Below, piece by piece: positions 8,448 to 17,800 of a stretch of DNA of 50,126 nt. The translations under genes were made by a program, and so were the position numbers. A model generated the notes under the pieces. The model was not told the DNA's origin. It saw nothing but the letters and a program-made list of their open reading frames with translations, and made no database searches. The stretch comes from Actinomycetes bacterium. GTDB lineage: Bacteria > Actinomycetota > Acidimicrobiia > Acidimicrobiales > Microtrichaceae. Numbering within the stretch: position 1 is the first letter of the stretch; each line of letters starts with the position of its first letter. Location of the stretch: NCBI GenBank assembly GCA_023389745.1, contig JAEWED010000255.1:1-50126 (forward strand), written 5' to 3'.

Positions 8448-9629
8448 ATGGGCGACGATCCGACGCCGGAGCAGGGGGCAGAACCGGATCCCTTCGACAA
8501 CCTCACGCTCGACGAGTCCTTCATCCGCTCGGCATCGATCAACGAGCCGGCGGCCGCCGAGCGTGAGCGGGCCGCTCGCGCCCGGGCGGACCGTGAGGCG
8601 AACCTGCAGCGGCTCCTCGCGGACGAGGCGGCGAGCCGCGAGGACGTGCGCTACGGGCAGCACCGCTACGCGCCCGGCGAGTGGGACGACGACTTCCACG
8701 TCGACGAGGTCGAGCGCCCGCCGGGTCGCGGACGCACCATCCGGATCGTCGCGGTCCTGGTCCTGGTCGCCGTCTTCGTCGTGTACGGCATCAGCCAGTT
8801 CATCTCGAGACGTGATCCGCAGGTGACGACCCCGACGTCGCTGGAGCGCACGACCTCCGACGACCCCGTCGCCTCGGCCGGTCCGTCGGACCCCCGGGTC
8901 GAGGTCGTCCGTCCGACGGACTGGCCGCCGGCGTCGACCGAGTCCTCCCCCACTCCGCTCGGCGTGCCCGCCAGCGTGCCCGGCGACGGCGGGCCGCACT
9001 CGTACCTGCAGCTCCAGCCCGACGGGACGACTCCCGTCGCCTACGACCCGTGCCGCCCGATCCACTACGTCACCCGGCCCGGCGGTCCGCCCGAGGGCAA
9101 CGTGCTCGTGCGCGAATCGATCGCCGCGGTGTCCGCCGCGACCGGACTCCGGTTCGTCGACGACGGCACGACCGAGGAGGGCCCTTCGGACACCCGAGCC
9201 CCGTACCAGCCCGACGTCTACGGCGAGCGGTGGGCGCCGGTGCTGTTCACCTGGTCCGACCCGGTGGAGTCACCCCGCCTCGGCGAGATCAGCCCCGAGG
9301 CGCCGCAGGCCAACCCCGCTGCCTACGCCGGCAGCGTCGCCGTCGGTCTGCCCGGCCCGGCGAACGAGGATCCCGAGAAGGTGTTCGTGACGGGCTCGGT
9401 CACCCTCGACGCCGCGGACCTGACCCGCATGGCCGAGAGCCAGGACGGCCGGGCCCGGGCACGGGCGGTGATCCAGCACGAGATCGCACACCTGGTCGGG
9501 CTCGGTCACGTCGACGACACCGCGCAGCTGATGTTCCCGACCATCAACTCGAACATCACCGGGTTCAACGACGGCGACCTCGAGGGCCTGTCCGCCCTCG
9601 GACAGGGCGCCTGCTTCCCGCAGATCTGA
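8448..9629 (+). CDS. Membrane-anchored matrixin-like zinc metalloprotease
   Basis: A 393-residue protein with a charged cytoplasmic N-terminus (1-98), one membrane helix (about 99-118, VLVLVAVFVVYGI) and an extracytoplasmic domain. The C-terminal part holds the full zinc site HEIAHLVGLGH (residues 344-354: His344, catalytic Glu345, His348, His354). The following LMFPT is a plausible Met-turn. This is the HExxHxxGxxH signature of metzincins, and the 'IHYVT...AVSAATGLRFVDDG' stretch earlier resembles the matrixin fold. It would cleave proteins outside the membrane. Its place after the receptor kinase, with a matching leaderless start, hints at common control. A strong hairpin begins 8 bases after the stop. 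Confidence 0.85.
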   Translation: MGDDPTPEQGAEPDPFDNLTLDESFIRSASINEPAAAERERAARARADREANLQRLLADEAASREDVRYGQHRYAPGEWDDDFHVDEVERPPGRGRTIRIVAVLVLVAVFVVYGISQFISRRDPQVTTPTSLERTTSDDPVASAGPSDPRVEVVRPTDWPPASTESSPTPLGVPASVPGDGGPHSYLQLQPDGTTPVAYDPCRPIHYVTRPGGPPEGNVLVRESIAAVSAATGLRFVDDGTTEEGPSDTRAPYQPDVYGERWAPVLFTWSDPVESPRLGEISPEAPQANPAAYAGSVAVGLPGPANEDPEKVFVTGSVTLDAADLTRMAESQDGRARARAVIQHEIAHLVGLGHVDDTAQLMFPTINSNITGFNDGDLEGLSALGQGACFPQI

Positions 9630-9637
9630 CACGCTCC

Positions 9638-9691
9638 CCGACATCCGTCTCGTTTTCGGGGCGATGACCCCGAAACCGAGACGGATGTCGG
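9638..9691. terminator. 24-bp stem hairpin after the metalloprotease gene
   Basis: Left arm 9638-9661 and right arm 9668-9691 pair with one mismatch (9653/9676) around a 6-base loop. The stem starts CCGACATCCGTCTCG and ends in a GGGG/CCCC apex. No T-run follows. It lies directly after a plus-strand stop codon, so a terminator role is likely. Confidence 0.7.
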
Positions 9692-9703
9692 GCCAGTTCC
9701 GAA

Positions 9704-9747
9704 TTCCGTCTCGTTGTCGGGGCGATCAGTCCGAAAACGACACGGAA
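9704..9747. repeat. Second, imperfect copy of the same hairpin
   Basis: TTCCGTCTCGTTGTCGGG (9704-9721) pairs with 9730-9747 with three mismatches. Its left arm and loop repeat the neighbouring hairpin at 9638-9691 almost word for word (CCGTCTCGTT.TCGGGGCGAT). The two look like a tandem pair, one of which has decayed. Confidence 0.6.
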
Positions 9748-9859
9748 CTCGGGTCGGACGGGTCGCAAGGGTCGGCGGTGGAAGCCTCGGAACGCGTCGA
9801 TACCCTCGTTGCGGAGGGGACGTCGCAGCCACGCGGGGTCGTCCGCACCGAGGAGCAAC

Positions 9860-10897
9860 GTGATCGTTCGACGTCCGCTGTTGACCGCTGCCGTCACCGG
9901 GTTGGTCGCCGCAGCGGTCGCTGTCGGCTGCGTCCCGCCGGATCAGGGCGAGCCGCCGACCGCTGATCCCCTCCCCGAGGCCCCGCGGCTGCGGTTCTCG
10001 TCCGCCCTGCCGGACGACGCGATCGCGATCGTCTCCCACACCAATGCGTCCGGTCATGGCGCGGACTACGTCGTCGACGCCGACGGCGCCCGGCCGTGGG
10101 ACCCGACGGAGCTCGACGACCGCCGACTCATGGCGCAGGCGTTCGGCTCGCTGTCGAACGACGGGGTGGAGCTCCGGGACAGCGATGACGGCGGGCTCGA
10201 GCGCTGCACCGAGTTCGAGGGCGGCGAGTGCGACGACGTCCCACACCTCGGCTTCGCCGGCACGCGAGGGTTCTCGCCCGACGGCTCTCGCTTCGCGGTG
10301 GTCGACGACCCCGTCGGGACACCGGTGCTGCGGGTGTACGACACCACGACGCTCGACGTCGTGGTCGAGGTCCCCGTCACCAGCCGTCCCGGCCACCAAC
10401 CGCCGGTCTGGAGCCCCGACTCCACCTCGCTGCTGGTCCTGGTGCCGGTCGACTCCGCAGATGGGCCGTCGATCGGGTCGCTCGCCACGCTGCAGGTCGC
10501 GCCCGCCGCAGAGCCCGTCATCCTTGAGACGGGCCACGACGACTCGTTCGCGGGCGCGCCGATCGGTTGGAGTGACGACGGCACGCTCTCCTACGTCTGG
10601 GTGCAACGGCTCGGCCTCGACGTCACGGAGATCACCATCCGGACCAGATCGGCCGACGGTGAAGGCGACGAACGGATCCTCGGTGAGACGGGCTTCCTGT
10701 CGTTCTTCGACGCGTTGCGCGACGGTTCCGTGATCGCCGCGCCGCCGATCGACGAGAACGGCGGCGGCGAGGTCCCCCATCTGTTCGGCCCCGCCGCAGG
10801 GACCGTCACGCCGCTCGCTCGGCCACAGCTGGCAACCATCGGTGGCGGGCAGACCGGGTCGACCACCAGGATCATCGGCATCGTCGAGCCACGCTGA
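9860..10897 (+). CDS. TolB-like beta-propeller lipoprotein, copy 1
   Basis: A 345-residue predicted lipoprotein. The start is set at GTG 9860, which has AGGAG 4 bases upstream and gives a clean signal VIVRRPLLTAAVTGLV with the lipobox AVGC (Cys24). The mature part has repeats of the type GFSPDGSRFAVVDD, VWSPDSTSLLVLV and GWSDDGTLSYVW, which are the 'WSPDG' strands of TolB/WD40-like propellers. It would be held on the outer face of the membrane. The binding partner is unknown. A -10-like TACCCT at 9801-9806 would give a short leader. The next gene is a clear paralogue. Confidence 0.72.
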   Translation: MIVRRPLLTAAVTGLVAAAVAVGCVPPDQGEPPTADPLPEAPRLRFSSALPDDAIAIVSHTNASGHGADYVVDADGARPWDPTELDDRRLMAQAFGSLSNDGVELRDSDDGGLERCTEFEGGECDDVPHLGFAGTRGFSPDGSRFAVVDDPVGTPVLRVYDTTTLDVVVEVPVTSRPGHQPPVWSPDSTSLLVLVPVDSADGPSIGSLATLQVAPAAEPVILETGHDDSFAGAPIGWSDDGTLSYVWVQRLGLDVTEITIRTRSADGEGDERILGETGFLSFFDALRDGSVIAAPPIDENGGGEVPHLFGPAAGTVTPLARPQLATIGGGQTGSTTRIIGIVEPR

Positions 10898-10954
10898 CCC
10901 GCAGCTCCGCAGGGGCGACCGACCGTTCCACGGACAGCCCGCGGCCGGTCGCCG

Positions 10955-10960
10955 TAGGGT
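10955..10960 (+). promoter_or_regulatory. Candidate -10 box (TAGGGT) of the second propeller lipoprotein
   Basis: TAGGGT fits TAnnnT and lies 25 bases before the ATG at 10986, leaving room for the GGGGAGGG ribosome-binding site in between. No -35 box was recognised. If real, the two propeller genes are transcribed separately. Confidence 0.35.
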
Positions 10961-10985
10961 GTCGGACGGCGACCTGGGGAGGGAC

Positions 10986-12017
10986 ATGCGGAAGGGCCTG
11001 TTTTTCGGAGCGACGATCGCGCTCGCCGCGGCGCTCGGCGTGGCGTGCGCACCAGAGGGGCCACCGCAGCCGTCGGATCAGTTGCCACTGGCGCCCGCCA
11101 TGGCCTGGCCGAGCAGCCTCGCCGATGGGACCGTCGCGATCGTCGACCACGACGGGTCCGGCGGACCGGATGACGCATTCCACGTCGTCGACTCCGGCGG
11201 GGCTCGCCCGCTCGTGTCCACCGACCGGGAGTTGCTCCTGCGGGCCCTGGGCCGTGTCTCACCGACAGGCTCGGTGCTCGTCAGCGACCAGGACCGCGAC
11301 GAGGGTTCCCCGCTGCCGCTCTCGCTGTGCAAGTCGTACTCCTCTGGCGACTGCCGCGTCGTTCCGATCGAAGGACCCGCCAGCAGCTACGGCTTCTCCC
11401 CCGACGGCTCACTCCTCGCGGTCGTGATCGGCGGCGCGGCCGGCGACGACCTCCTCGACCGCCTCGAGATCCGCGACACCGAGACGTTCGAGCTCGTGGT
11501 GTCCGCGACCACCTCGACCGTCGGGTCGACGGTGCGCACCGTCTGGAGCCCCGACTCCGACGCCGTCGCCATCACTGTCCGCGACGGCGGCGGCTCGATC
11601 TTCGACACGTCGCTCGCCACCCTCGCCGTCGCCCCCGGCGCGGTGCCCCAGGTCGTGGTCCCGTCCACTCCGGCACGGTCGGTGTTGCTCGCTGTCGGTT
11701 GGTCCGACGACGACACGCTGCAGTTCCAGTGGTGGGACAGAACGCCTGCGTCGCACCTCGGCACGAGGATCGCTGCGGTGCCATTCGACGGCACCTCGAC
11801 CCACGTCGACCTGGGTCCCTCTCACCTCATGGACTTGCCCGTCGGACTCCGCGACGGCTCGGTGCTCAACACGCCGTGGTCCGCGGAGGGGCAGGTGGTG
11901 CACCACCTCCGTTCCGGCTCGTCGCCGCGCCCATTGTCGCTGCCCGTGCGTTGGACCATCGGCGACGACGAGGCCGTCTCGACCACGAGGATCCTGGGCA
12001 TCATCGAGCCCGGCTGA
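10986..12017 (+). CDS. TolB-like beta-propeller lipoprotein, copy 2
   Basis: A 343-residue predicted lipoprotein, MRKGLFFGATIALAAALGVAC, with the lipobox cysteine at residue 21. The ATG at 10986 has GGGGAGGG just upstream. The mature part shows GFSPDGSLLAVVIG, VWSPDSDAVAITV and GWSDDDTLQFQWW, in the same order as in the gene before it. Both end alike (TTRIIGIVEPR versus TTRILGIIEPG). The two are tandem duplicates that have diverged well below half identity by eye. Function is unknown; extracytoplasmic binding is the safest guess. A hairpin follows 36 bases past the stop. Confidence 0.75.
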   Translation: MRKGLFFGATIALAAALGVACAPEGPPQPSDQLPLAPAMAWPSSLADGTVAIVDHDGSGGPDDAFHVVDSGGARPLVSTDRELLLRALGRVSPTGSVLVSDQDRDEGSPLPLSLCKSYSSGDCRVVPIEGPASSYGFSPDGSLLAVVIGGAAGDDLLDRLEIRDTETFELVVSATTSTVGSTVRTVWSPDSDAVAITVRDGGGSIFDTSLATLAVAPGAVPQVVVPSTPARSVLLAVGWSDDDTLQFQWWDRTPASHLGTRIAAVPFDGTSTHVDLGPSHLMDLPVGLRDGSVLNTPWSAEGQVVHHLRSGSSPRPLSLPVRWTIGDDEAVSTTRILGIIEPG

Positions 12018-12053
12018 ACCCCAGCGCCACCGCGCCCGACGGCGGACATCGGT

Positions 12054-12085
12054 CTCCGTTTCGGGGTGCCGACCCCGAAACGGAG
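12054..12085. terminator. 14-bp stem hairpin between the propeller lipoprotein and icd
   Basis: CTCCGTTTCGGGGT (12054-12067) pairs perfectly with 12072-12085 around the loop GCCG. Outer bases continue an imperfect stem. It has the same CTC.GTTTCGGGG heart as the hairpins at 9638 and 13440. It probably separates icd from the gene upstream. Confidence 0.65.
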
Positions 12086-12135
12086 TCGGAATTGAAGAGG
12101 TGCGGGGACGCTTCCGGGCACTTGTCTTCAACCTG

Positions 12136-12141
12136 TATGCT
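12136..12141 (+). promoter_or_regulatory. Candidate -10 box (TATGCT) of icd
   Basis: TATGCT matches TAnnnT, and a TG lies directly before it. It is 38 bases before the icd ATG and follows the hairpin at 12054-12085. No convincing -35 is present at 16-18 bases. Confidence 0.35.
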
Positions 12142-12179
12142 TGCGCGCGTTCGAGGCCCGCGACAGAACAGGAACACGA

Positions 12180-13403
12180 ATGGCGAAGATCAAGGTCCAG
12201 AACCCGGTGGTCGAGCTCGACGGCGACGAGATGACTCGCATCATCTGGGACTTCATCAAGCAGCAGCTGATCCTCCCCTACCTCGACGTCGACCTGAAGT
12301 ACTACGACCTGTCGATCGAGTCCCGCGACGCCACCGACGACCAGATCACGATCGACTCGGCGAACGCCATCAAGCAGTACGGCGTCGGCGTGAAGTGCGC
12401 CACCATCACCCCCGACGAGGCCCGTGTCGAGGAGTTCGGCCTGAAGAAGATGTGGCGGTCGCCCAACGGCACGATCCGCAACATCCTCGGCGGCGTCGTG
12501 TTCCGTGAGCCGATCATCTGCTCGAACATCCCCCGCCTGGTGCCCGGGTGGACCAAGCCGATCGTCATCGGCCGTCACGCCCACGGCGACCAGTACCGCG
12601 CCACCGACTTCAAGGCGCCCGACGCCGGCACGGTCACCATCACCTACACCCCCAAGGACGGCTCGGCGCCGATCGAGCACGAGATCGTGCAGATCCCCGA
12701 GGGCGGCGGCGTCGTCATGGGCATGTACAACTTCGACGACTCGATCCGTGACTTCGCCCGGGCGTCGTTCCGCTACGGCCTGCAGCGCAACTACCCCGTC
12801 TACCTGTCGACGAAGAACACGATCCTCAAGGCCTACGACGGCCAGTTCAAGGACCTCTTCCAGGAGGTCTACGACAACGAGTTCCGCACCGAGTTCGAGG
12901 CGCAGGGCCTGACCTACGAGCACCGCCTCATCGACGACATGGTCGCTGCGGCCATGAAGTGGGAGGGCGGCTACGTCTGGGCCTGCAAGAACTACGACGG
13001 CGACGTGCAGTCCGACATCGTCGCCCAGGGCTTCGGTTCGCTCGGCCTCATGACCTCGGTGCTCATGACCCCGGACGGCCAGACCGTCGAGGCCGAGGCC
13101 GCGCACGGCACGGTGACCCGCCACTACCGCGAGCACCAGAAGGGCAACCCGACGTCGACCAACCCGATCGCGTCGATCTTCGCCTGGACCCGTGGTCTGG
13201 CGCATCGCGGCAAGCTCGACGGCACCCCCGAGGTGACGGCCTTCGCCGACACCCTCGAGCAGGTGTGCATCAGCTCCGTCGAGGCCGGTCAGATGACCAA
13301 GGACCTCGCCCTGCTCGTCGGCAACGAGCAGCCCTGGCTCACCACCCAGGAGTTCCTCGCCGCCCTCGACGAGAACCTGCAGGCACGCATGGCCCAGGGC
13401 TGA
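12180..13403 (+). CDS. icd: NADP-dependent isocitrate dehydrogenase (eukaryote-type, IDH subfamily II)
   Basis: A 407-residue enzyme of the TCA cycle that converts isocitrate and NADP to 2-oxoglutarate, CO2 and NADPH in the cytoplasm. The start MAKIKVQNPVVELDGDEMTR is the classic opening of the homodimeric type found in mitochondria and many bacteria, not the E. coli type. It has the substrate-binding SPNGTIRN, the IVIGRHAHGDQYRATD segment, metal-site residues in the YDGDVQSDIVAQGFGSLG stretch, and the cofactor loop AAHGTVTRHYREHQKG. Length matches the family. AGGAAC upstream serves as ribosome-binding site. It stands alone between hairpins and is probably a single-gene transcript. Confidence 0.96.
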   Translation: MAKIKVQNPVVELDGDEMTRIIWDFIKQQLILPYLDVDLKYYDLSIESRDATDDQITIDSANAIKQYGVGVKCATITPDEARVEEFGLKKMWRSPNGTIRNILGGVVFREPIICSNIPRLVPGWTKPIVIGRHAHGDQYRATDFKAPDAGTVTITYTPKDGSAPIEHEIVQIPEGGGVVMGMYNFDDSIRDFARASFRYGLQRNYPVYLSTKNTILKAYDGQFKDLFQEVYDNEFRTEFEAQGLTYEHRLIDDMVAAAMKWEGGYVWACKNYDGDVQSDIVAQGFGSLGLMTSVLMTPDGQTVEAEAAHGTVTRHYREHQKGNPTSTNPIASIFAWTRGLAHRGKLDGTPEVTAFADTLEQVCISSVEAGQMTKDLALLVGNEQPWLTTQEFLAALDENLQARMAQG

Positions 13404-13439
13404 CGCCCTTCGGGGTTCGTCGAACCAACCCAGAACGCA

Positions 13440-13489
13440 GAAATCCGACTCGGTTTCGGTGCCGTCGCACCGAAACCGAGTCGGATTTC
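13440..13489. terminator. 23-bp perfect hairpin between convergent icd and RCC1 genes
   Basis: Arms 13440-13462 and 13467-13489 pair over 23 bases without mismatch around the loop CGTC. The stem reads GAAATCCGACTCGGTTTCGG before the apex. It lies 36 bases after the icd stop and 20 bases before the stop of the convergent gene, so it can act on both strands. No T-run. Confidence 0.8.
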
Positions 13490-13509
13490 GTGGTTCTCGG
13501 AACGGGTGG

Positions 13510-14805
13510 TCAGAGGCCGACGACGTCCACGGGGTCCGACGAGGAGTTCGTCGTGCCGTCGCCGAGCTGGCCGGAGCTGTTCTCGCCCCAGCAGGACAGC
13601 GTCCCGCCGACGCGCACCACGCACGAGTGCCGGTCGCCGCCGGCGAGTGCGTTGCCGGCGAGGAACTGCGCCACCGGGGTCGACGTGGCGACCACCGAGT
13701 CGGTGCCGAGCTGGCCCGCTGCGTTCGACCCCCAGCACGACAGCAGCTGCGAGGTGCTCACGGCGCAGGCGTGGTCGCTGCCGGCGGAGATCGCCGCGAT
13801 CCCCGAGACCCCGATCACGTCGACCGGGGAGAGCTCGTTGATCGGCTCGGGAGCCGGTTGGCCCGCCGCGGGCGGTGGCGGCAGCGTCGCCCCGTTGCCG
13901 AGCTGGCCGTAGACGTTCTCACCCCAGCACGCCGCACCGCCCGTGGTCTTGATCGCGCAGCTGAACGCGTCGCCGGTGACGACCAGGTAGGCCGCCAGGC
14001 CGGGCACGTTCTGCGGCAGGTTCGACCGAGCGGTCGTGCCGTTGCCCAGCTGACCGTTCACGTTGTCACCCCAGCACACGACGGTGTTGTTGGCGCGACG
14101 TGCGCAGCTGTGGGCGCCGCCCGCGGCGATCGACGTGGCGGTGCTCAACGTCGCGACGCTGCGCGGCGTCGCGGCATTCGAGTACGAGCCCGTGCCGAGC
14201 TGGCCGCTGAAGTTGTCACCCCAGCACGAGCCGCCACCGCTGGAGCGCACCGCGCAGGTGTGCGCCGAACCCGCCGACACCGACAGCACGCCGGTCAGGT
14301 TGAACGCCTCGACGGGCACGCTCGAGGAGTTCGTCGTGCCGTCGCCGAGCTGACCGGAGCTGTTGAGCCCCCAGCACACGACGGTCCCGCTGCTGCGCAC
14401 CGCACAGGTGTGGAACCCGCCGGCGTCGAGCGACACGACATCGGTCAGGCCGGTCACGGTCACCGGCACCGTCGAGGGTGTCGTGGTGCCGTTGCCGAGC
14501 TGGCCGAAGGAGTTGTTGCCCCAGCACGCCACCGTGGCGTTGGCCGTGCGCACACATGAGTGCTGACGTCCGGCGGTCACCGTCGACGCGGTGCCGCCAC
14601 CTGGCGGCGTGCTCGTCGAGGTGGAGCCCGGAACCGTCGACGATGTCGTGCCGGGGATGGTGGTGGTGACCCCGCCGCCGCCCGGTGTGCCACCGGAGTC
14701 GGGCGGGGTGCACGCGATCAGGACGACGGCTGCGACCGACAGCACCGCCAGGAGGAGACTCCTGGCGGTGCCGGCGGTGCTCCGATGGGGAGCCGTCACG
14801 TTCAT
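13510..14805 (-). CDS. RCC1-repeat lipoprotein, seven-bladed propeller
   Basis: A 431-residue lipoprotein. The signal MNVTAPHRSTAGTARSLLLAV leads to the lipobox LIAC (Cys32), then a Thr/Ser/Pro/Gly-rich stalk (33-75). Seven repeats follow, each with the core CWGxNxxGQLGxGT and an upstream AG..HSC. Seven blades would close one RCC1-type propeller. Every blade carries two cysteines, one in H-x-C and one in CWG, which fits disulfides in an exported protein. Sequences of this kind are common in environmental bacteria, but their role is not known. It overlaps the PKD gene upstream by 4 bases (ATGA), so the two should be made together. Confidence 0.85.
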   Translation of the reverse strand: MNVTAPHRSTAGTARSLLLAVLSVAAVVLIACTPPDSGGTPGGGGVTTTIPGTTSSTVPGSTSTSTPPGGGTASTVTAGRQHSCVRTANATVACWGNNSFGQLGNGTTTPSTVPVTVTGLTDVVSLDAGGFHTCAVRSSGTVVCWGLNSSGQLGDGTTNSSSVPVEAFNLTGVLSVSAGSAHTCAVRSSGGGSCWGDNFSGQLGTGSYSNAATPRSVATLSTATSIAAGGAHSCARRANNTVVCWGDNVNGQLGNGTTARSNLPQNVPGLAAYLVVTGDAFSCAIKTTGGAACWGENVYGQLGNGATLPPPPAAGQPAPEPINELSPVDVIGVSGIAAISAGSDHACAVSTSQLLSCWGSNAAGQLGTDSVVATSTPVAQFLAGNALAGGDRHSCVVRVGGTLSCWGENSSGQLGDGTTNSSSDPVDVVGL

Positions 14806-17800
14806 GCCCGGTCGTCGACCGTGAACGTCAGGTTGAAGTTGCCCACGCCCGCCTCGTTGGCGGCGACCGAACCTCGCACCGACGTGGCCGACGGCCGCGA
14901 GAGCGGCTGCAGGAACACGTTGGCGTAGACGTTCGGCTTCGGGTTGCCGGGATCGGCCACCCGCACGCCGCCGGAGTAGGCGTTGAACCAGAGGAAGCGC
15001 TCGAGCTGCACGGTGACCCTGGCGGCGGATCCGCCCTGGCCGACGTACTCACCGGAGCCCGTGACGTTCACGACGCCGAAGGCGTCGGTCTGCACCCGCA
15101 GGTTGCCCGGCGCAGCGCCTTCGTAGTTGTAGACGAAGCCGCCGGTCGCCGACAGGCGCACACGGTCGGTGATCGTCTGGGGCGGATCGACCACGACCGT
15201 CTCGGTCGCCGTCGCCGTGCCGCCACGGTTGTCGGTCACCGTGAGGGTGATCACGTAGATGCCCGGCGTCGTGTAGGTGGTCTGCGTCCGCAGGCCGGTC
15301 CCGGTGGCGCCGTTGCCGAAGTTCCACGAGTAGTTCGAGATGACGCCGTCGGGGTCGTTCGATCCGCCGGCGTCGACCGAGACCAGCAGCGGCGCGGGGC
15401 CCGAGGTCGGGATCGCCGTGAAGGCGGCGTTCGGACGCACGTTGGCGTTGCTCACGATGATGGAACGGGTGGTCGAGCGGGACACGCCCGCGTCGTCGGT
15501 GACCGTCAGGCGGATCGTGTAGCTGCCCGCCGTGGTGTAGGTGGTCGACGCGGTCGGACCGGTCGCGGTCTGGCCGTTGCCGAAGGTCCACGCGTAGCTC
15601 ACGATCGATCCGTCGGGATCGCTCGAGTTGGCGCCGTTGACGTTGACGAGCAGCGGCGCGGCACCCGAGGTGGGCGTGGCGACGATGACCGGGGTCGGCG
15701 CCTGGTTGGGCGCCGTGACGACCACGGTCGTGCTGCGGGCGTTGGTCGCGCCGTCACCGTCGGTCACGGTGAGGGTGACGACGTAGGTGCCCGGGGTGTT
15801 GTAGATCACCGACGGGTTCGGACCGGTGCCGGTCTGGCCGTTGCCGTAGTTCCACGAGTACGAGGCGATCGCACCCTCGGGGTCCGACGAGCCGGCGCTG
15901 GAGAGCTGCACCAGCAGCGGCGCGGTGCCCGACGACGGCGTCGCCGAGAGCTGCGCCGTCGGCGGCTGGTTCGGCGGACGGGTCACGACGACCTGCGACG
16001 TGGCGGTGCCGACGGCGCCGCGGTTGTCGGTCACCTGGAGCGTCACCTGGTAGGTGCCGGGCACGGTGTAGGTCGCCTGCGGGGTCGCTCCGGTGCCGGA
16101 CTGGCCGTTGCCGAAGTTCCAGGCGTAGCCGGCGATCGTGCCGTCGATGTCCTCCGAGGCCGAGGCGTCGAAGTCGACCGTCAGCGGCGCGGTGCCGCCG
16201 TTCGAGGACTGCGTGAACGATGCGTTCGGAGCCGTGTTCGGATCCTCGGACACCTCGATCTGCAGCTGCTGGGTGCCGGTGTCGCCGTCGTCGTCGGTCA
16301 CCGTCAGGACGACGGTGTAGGTGCCGGCCTCGGTGTAGGTCACCTGCGTGGTGACACCCGTGGCCGTCTGGCCGTTGCCGAGGTCCCACGAGTACGAGGT
16401 GATCGAGCCGTCGGTGTCGGTCGACGTCGAGCCGCTCAGGTTGACCGTGTACGGGATCGTCCCGGCGGTCGAGACGACGCGGGCGACCGCGGTCGGCGGC
16501 ACGTTCGGCGTCGGGTTCACCGTGATGGTCTGCGTGGCGGTGCCGGTGGCGCCGTCATCGTCGGTCACCGTCAACGTGACGGTGTAGGTGCCCTCGGAGG
16601 TGTAGGTCACCGAGGCGTTCTCACCGGTGGCCGTCTGGCCGTTGCCGAAGTCCCACGAGTACGAGGCGATCGTCCCGTCGGGGTCCGACGAGCCCGAACC
16701 GCTGAAGGACACGGCGTACGGCGCGTTGCCGAGGGTGCCCGACGAGCCGATGGCCGCGGTCGGCGCGATGTTGAGCGGTTCCGCGACGTTGATCGTCACC
16801 GTCTCGGTGTTCGTGTCACCGTCGACGTCGGTCACCGTCAGGTTCGCGGTGTAGGTGCCCGGCTCGGTGTAGGTGGTGAACGCGGTCGGCGACGACGCCG
16901 TCGTGCCGTTGCCGAGGTCCCAGGCGTAGCTGGAGATGCCGGCGACGGCGGTCGAGCTGGTGCCGTTGAAGTTCACCGTCAGCGGAGCGGGGCCGCTCGT
17001 GGTCGACGCGGTCACGTTGGCGTTGACGCCGCGGGTGATCGTCGGGTTGGTCGAGCCGACCAGCGTGGCGGTGTTGTTGCCCGCGGCGCTGGGAAGGCCG
17101 AGCTCGTCGTTGATCGGGCCGTTGGCCAGGTCGAGGGGGCCGCAGCCCGCGGCGCCCGGCACCGCGAAGGTGCTGCTCACCAGGGTCGCGGTACCGAGGT
17201 CGGCGTCGTAGCCGACACCGGTGAGCGAGCCGCTGGTGCCCGTCGTGAGCGACAGGTTGAGCGGACCGATGCGGCAGTTGCTGCCGAGGCTCACGCCGGA
17301 GGCGGTGCCCTCGAGCTTCACCTGCAGCGACGCGTTCACGGTGGCGACACCGGTGAGCGGGTTGAGCGTGCCGGTGGCGTTCGTCGTCGGCTGGATCCGG
17401 GCGGTGATCACCGAGCCGGCCGCCTCGAGGTACGCCGGCGGGAAGTAGATGCCGCTCTGCGGGATCGTCACCTGGCCGTTCGGCTGGATGGTCCCGGCGA
17501 AGACGGTGTCCTCCTTGGGCTGCACCCCCGAGGCGACCTCGCTGTTGTCGGCGGCGGAGCCGCACTGCGGGTCCGCCGGGAAGTCGGTCAGGCCGTCCTC
17601 GTCGTTGTCCTCACCGTCGGAGCACGCCGGGAGCTCCTTGCGCTCCAGCGAGAAGTCGGTGTCCTTGATCATGATCAGGCCGTCGTCGATGCGCAGGTTG
17701 AACGGGCCGGCGTTGCCGACCTTCTGCGCGCCGGCGCCGAGCTGCGTGACCGCGAGCCCTGCGACCAGCAAGGCCGTCGCGAGCAGCGCGGCCAGCCCCT

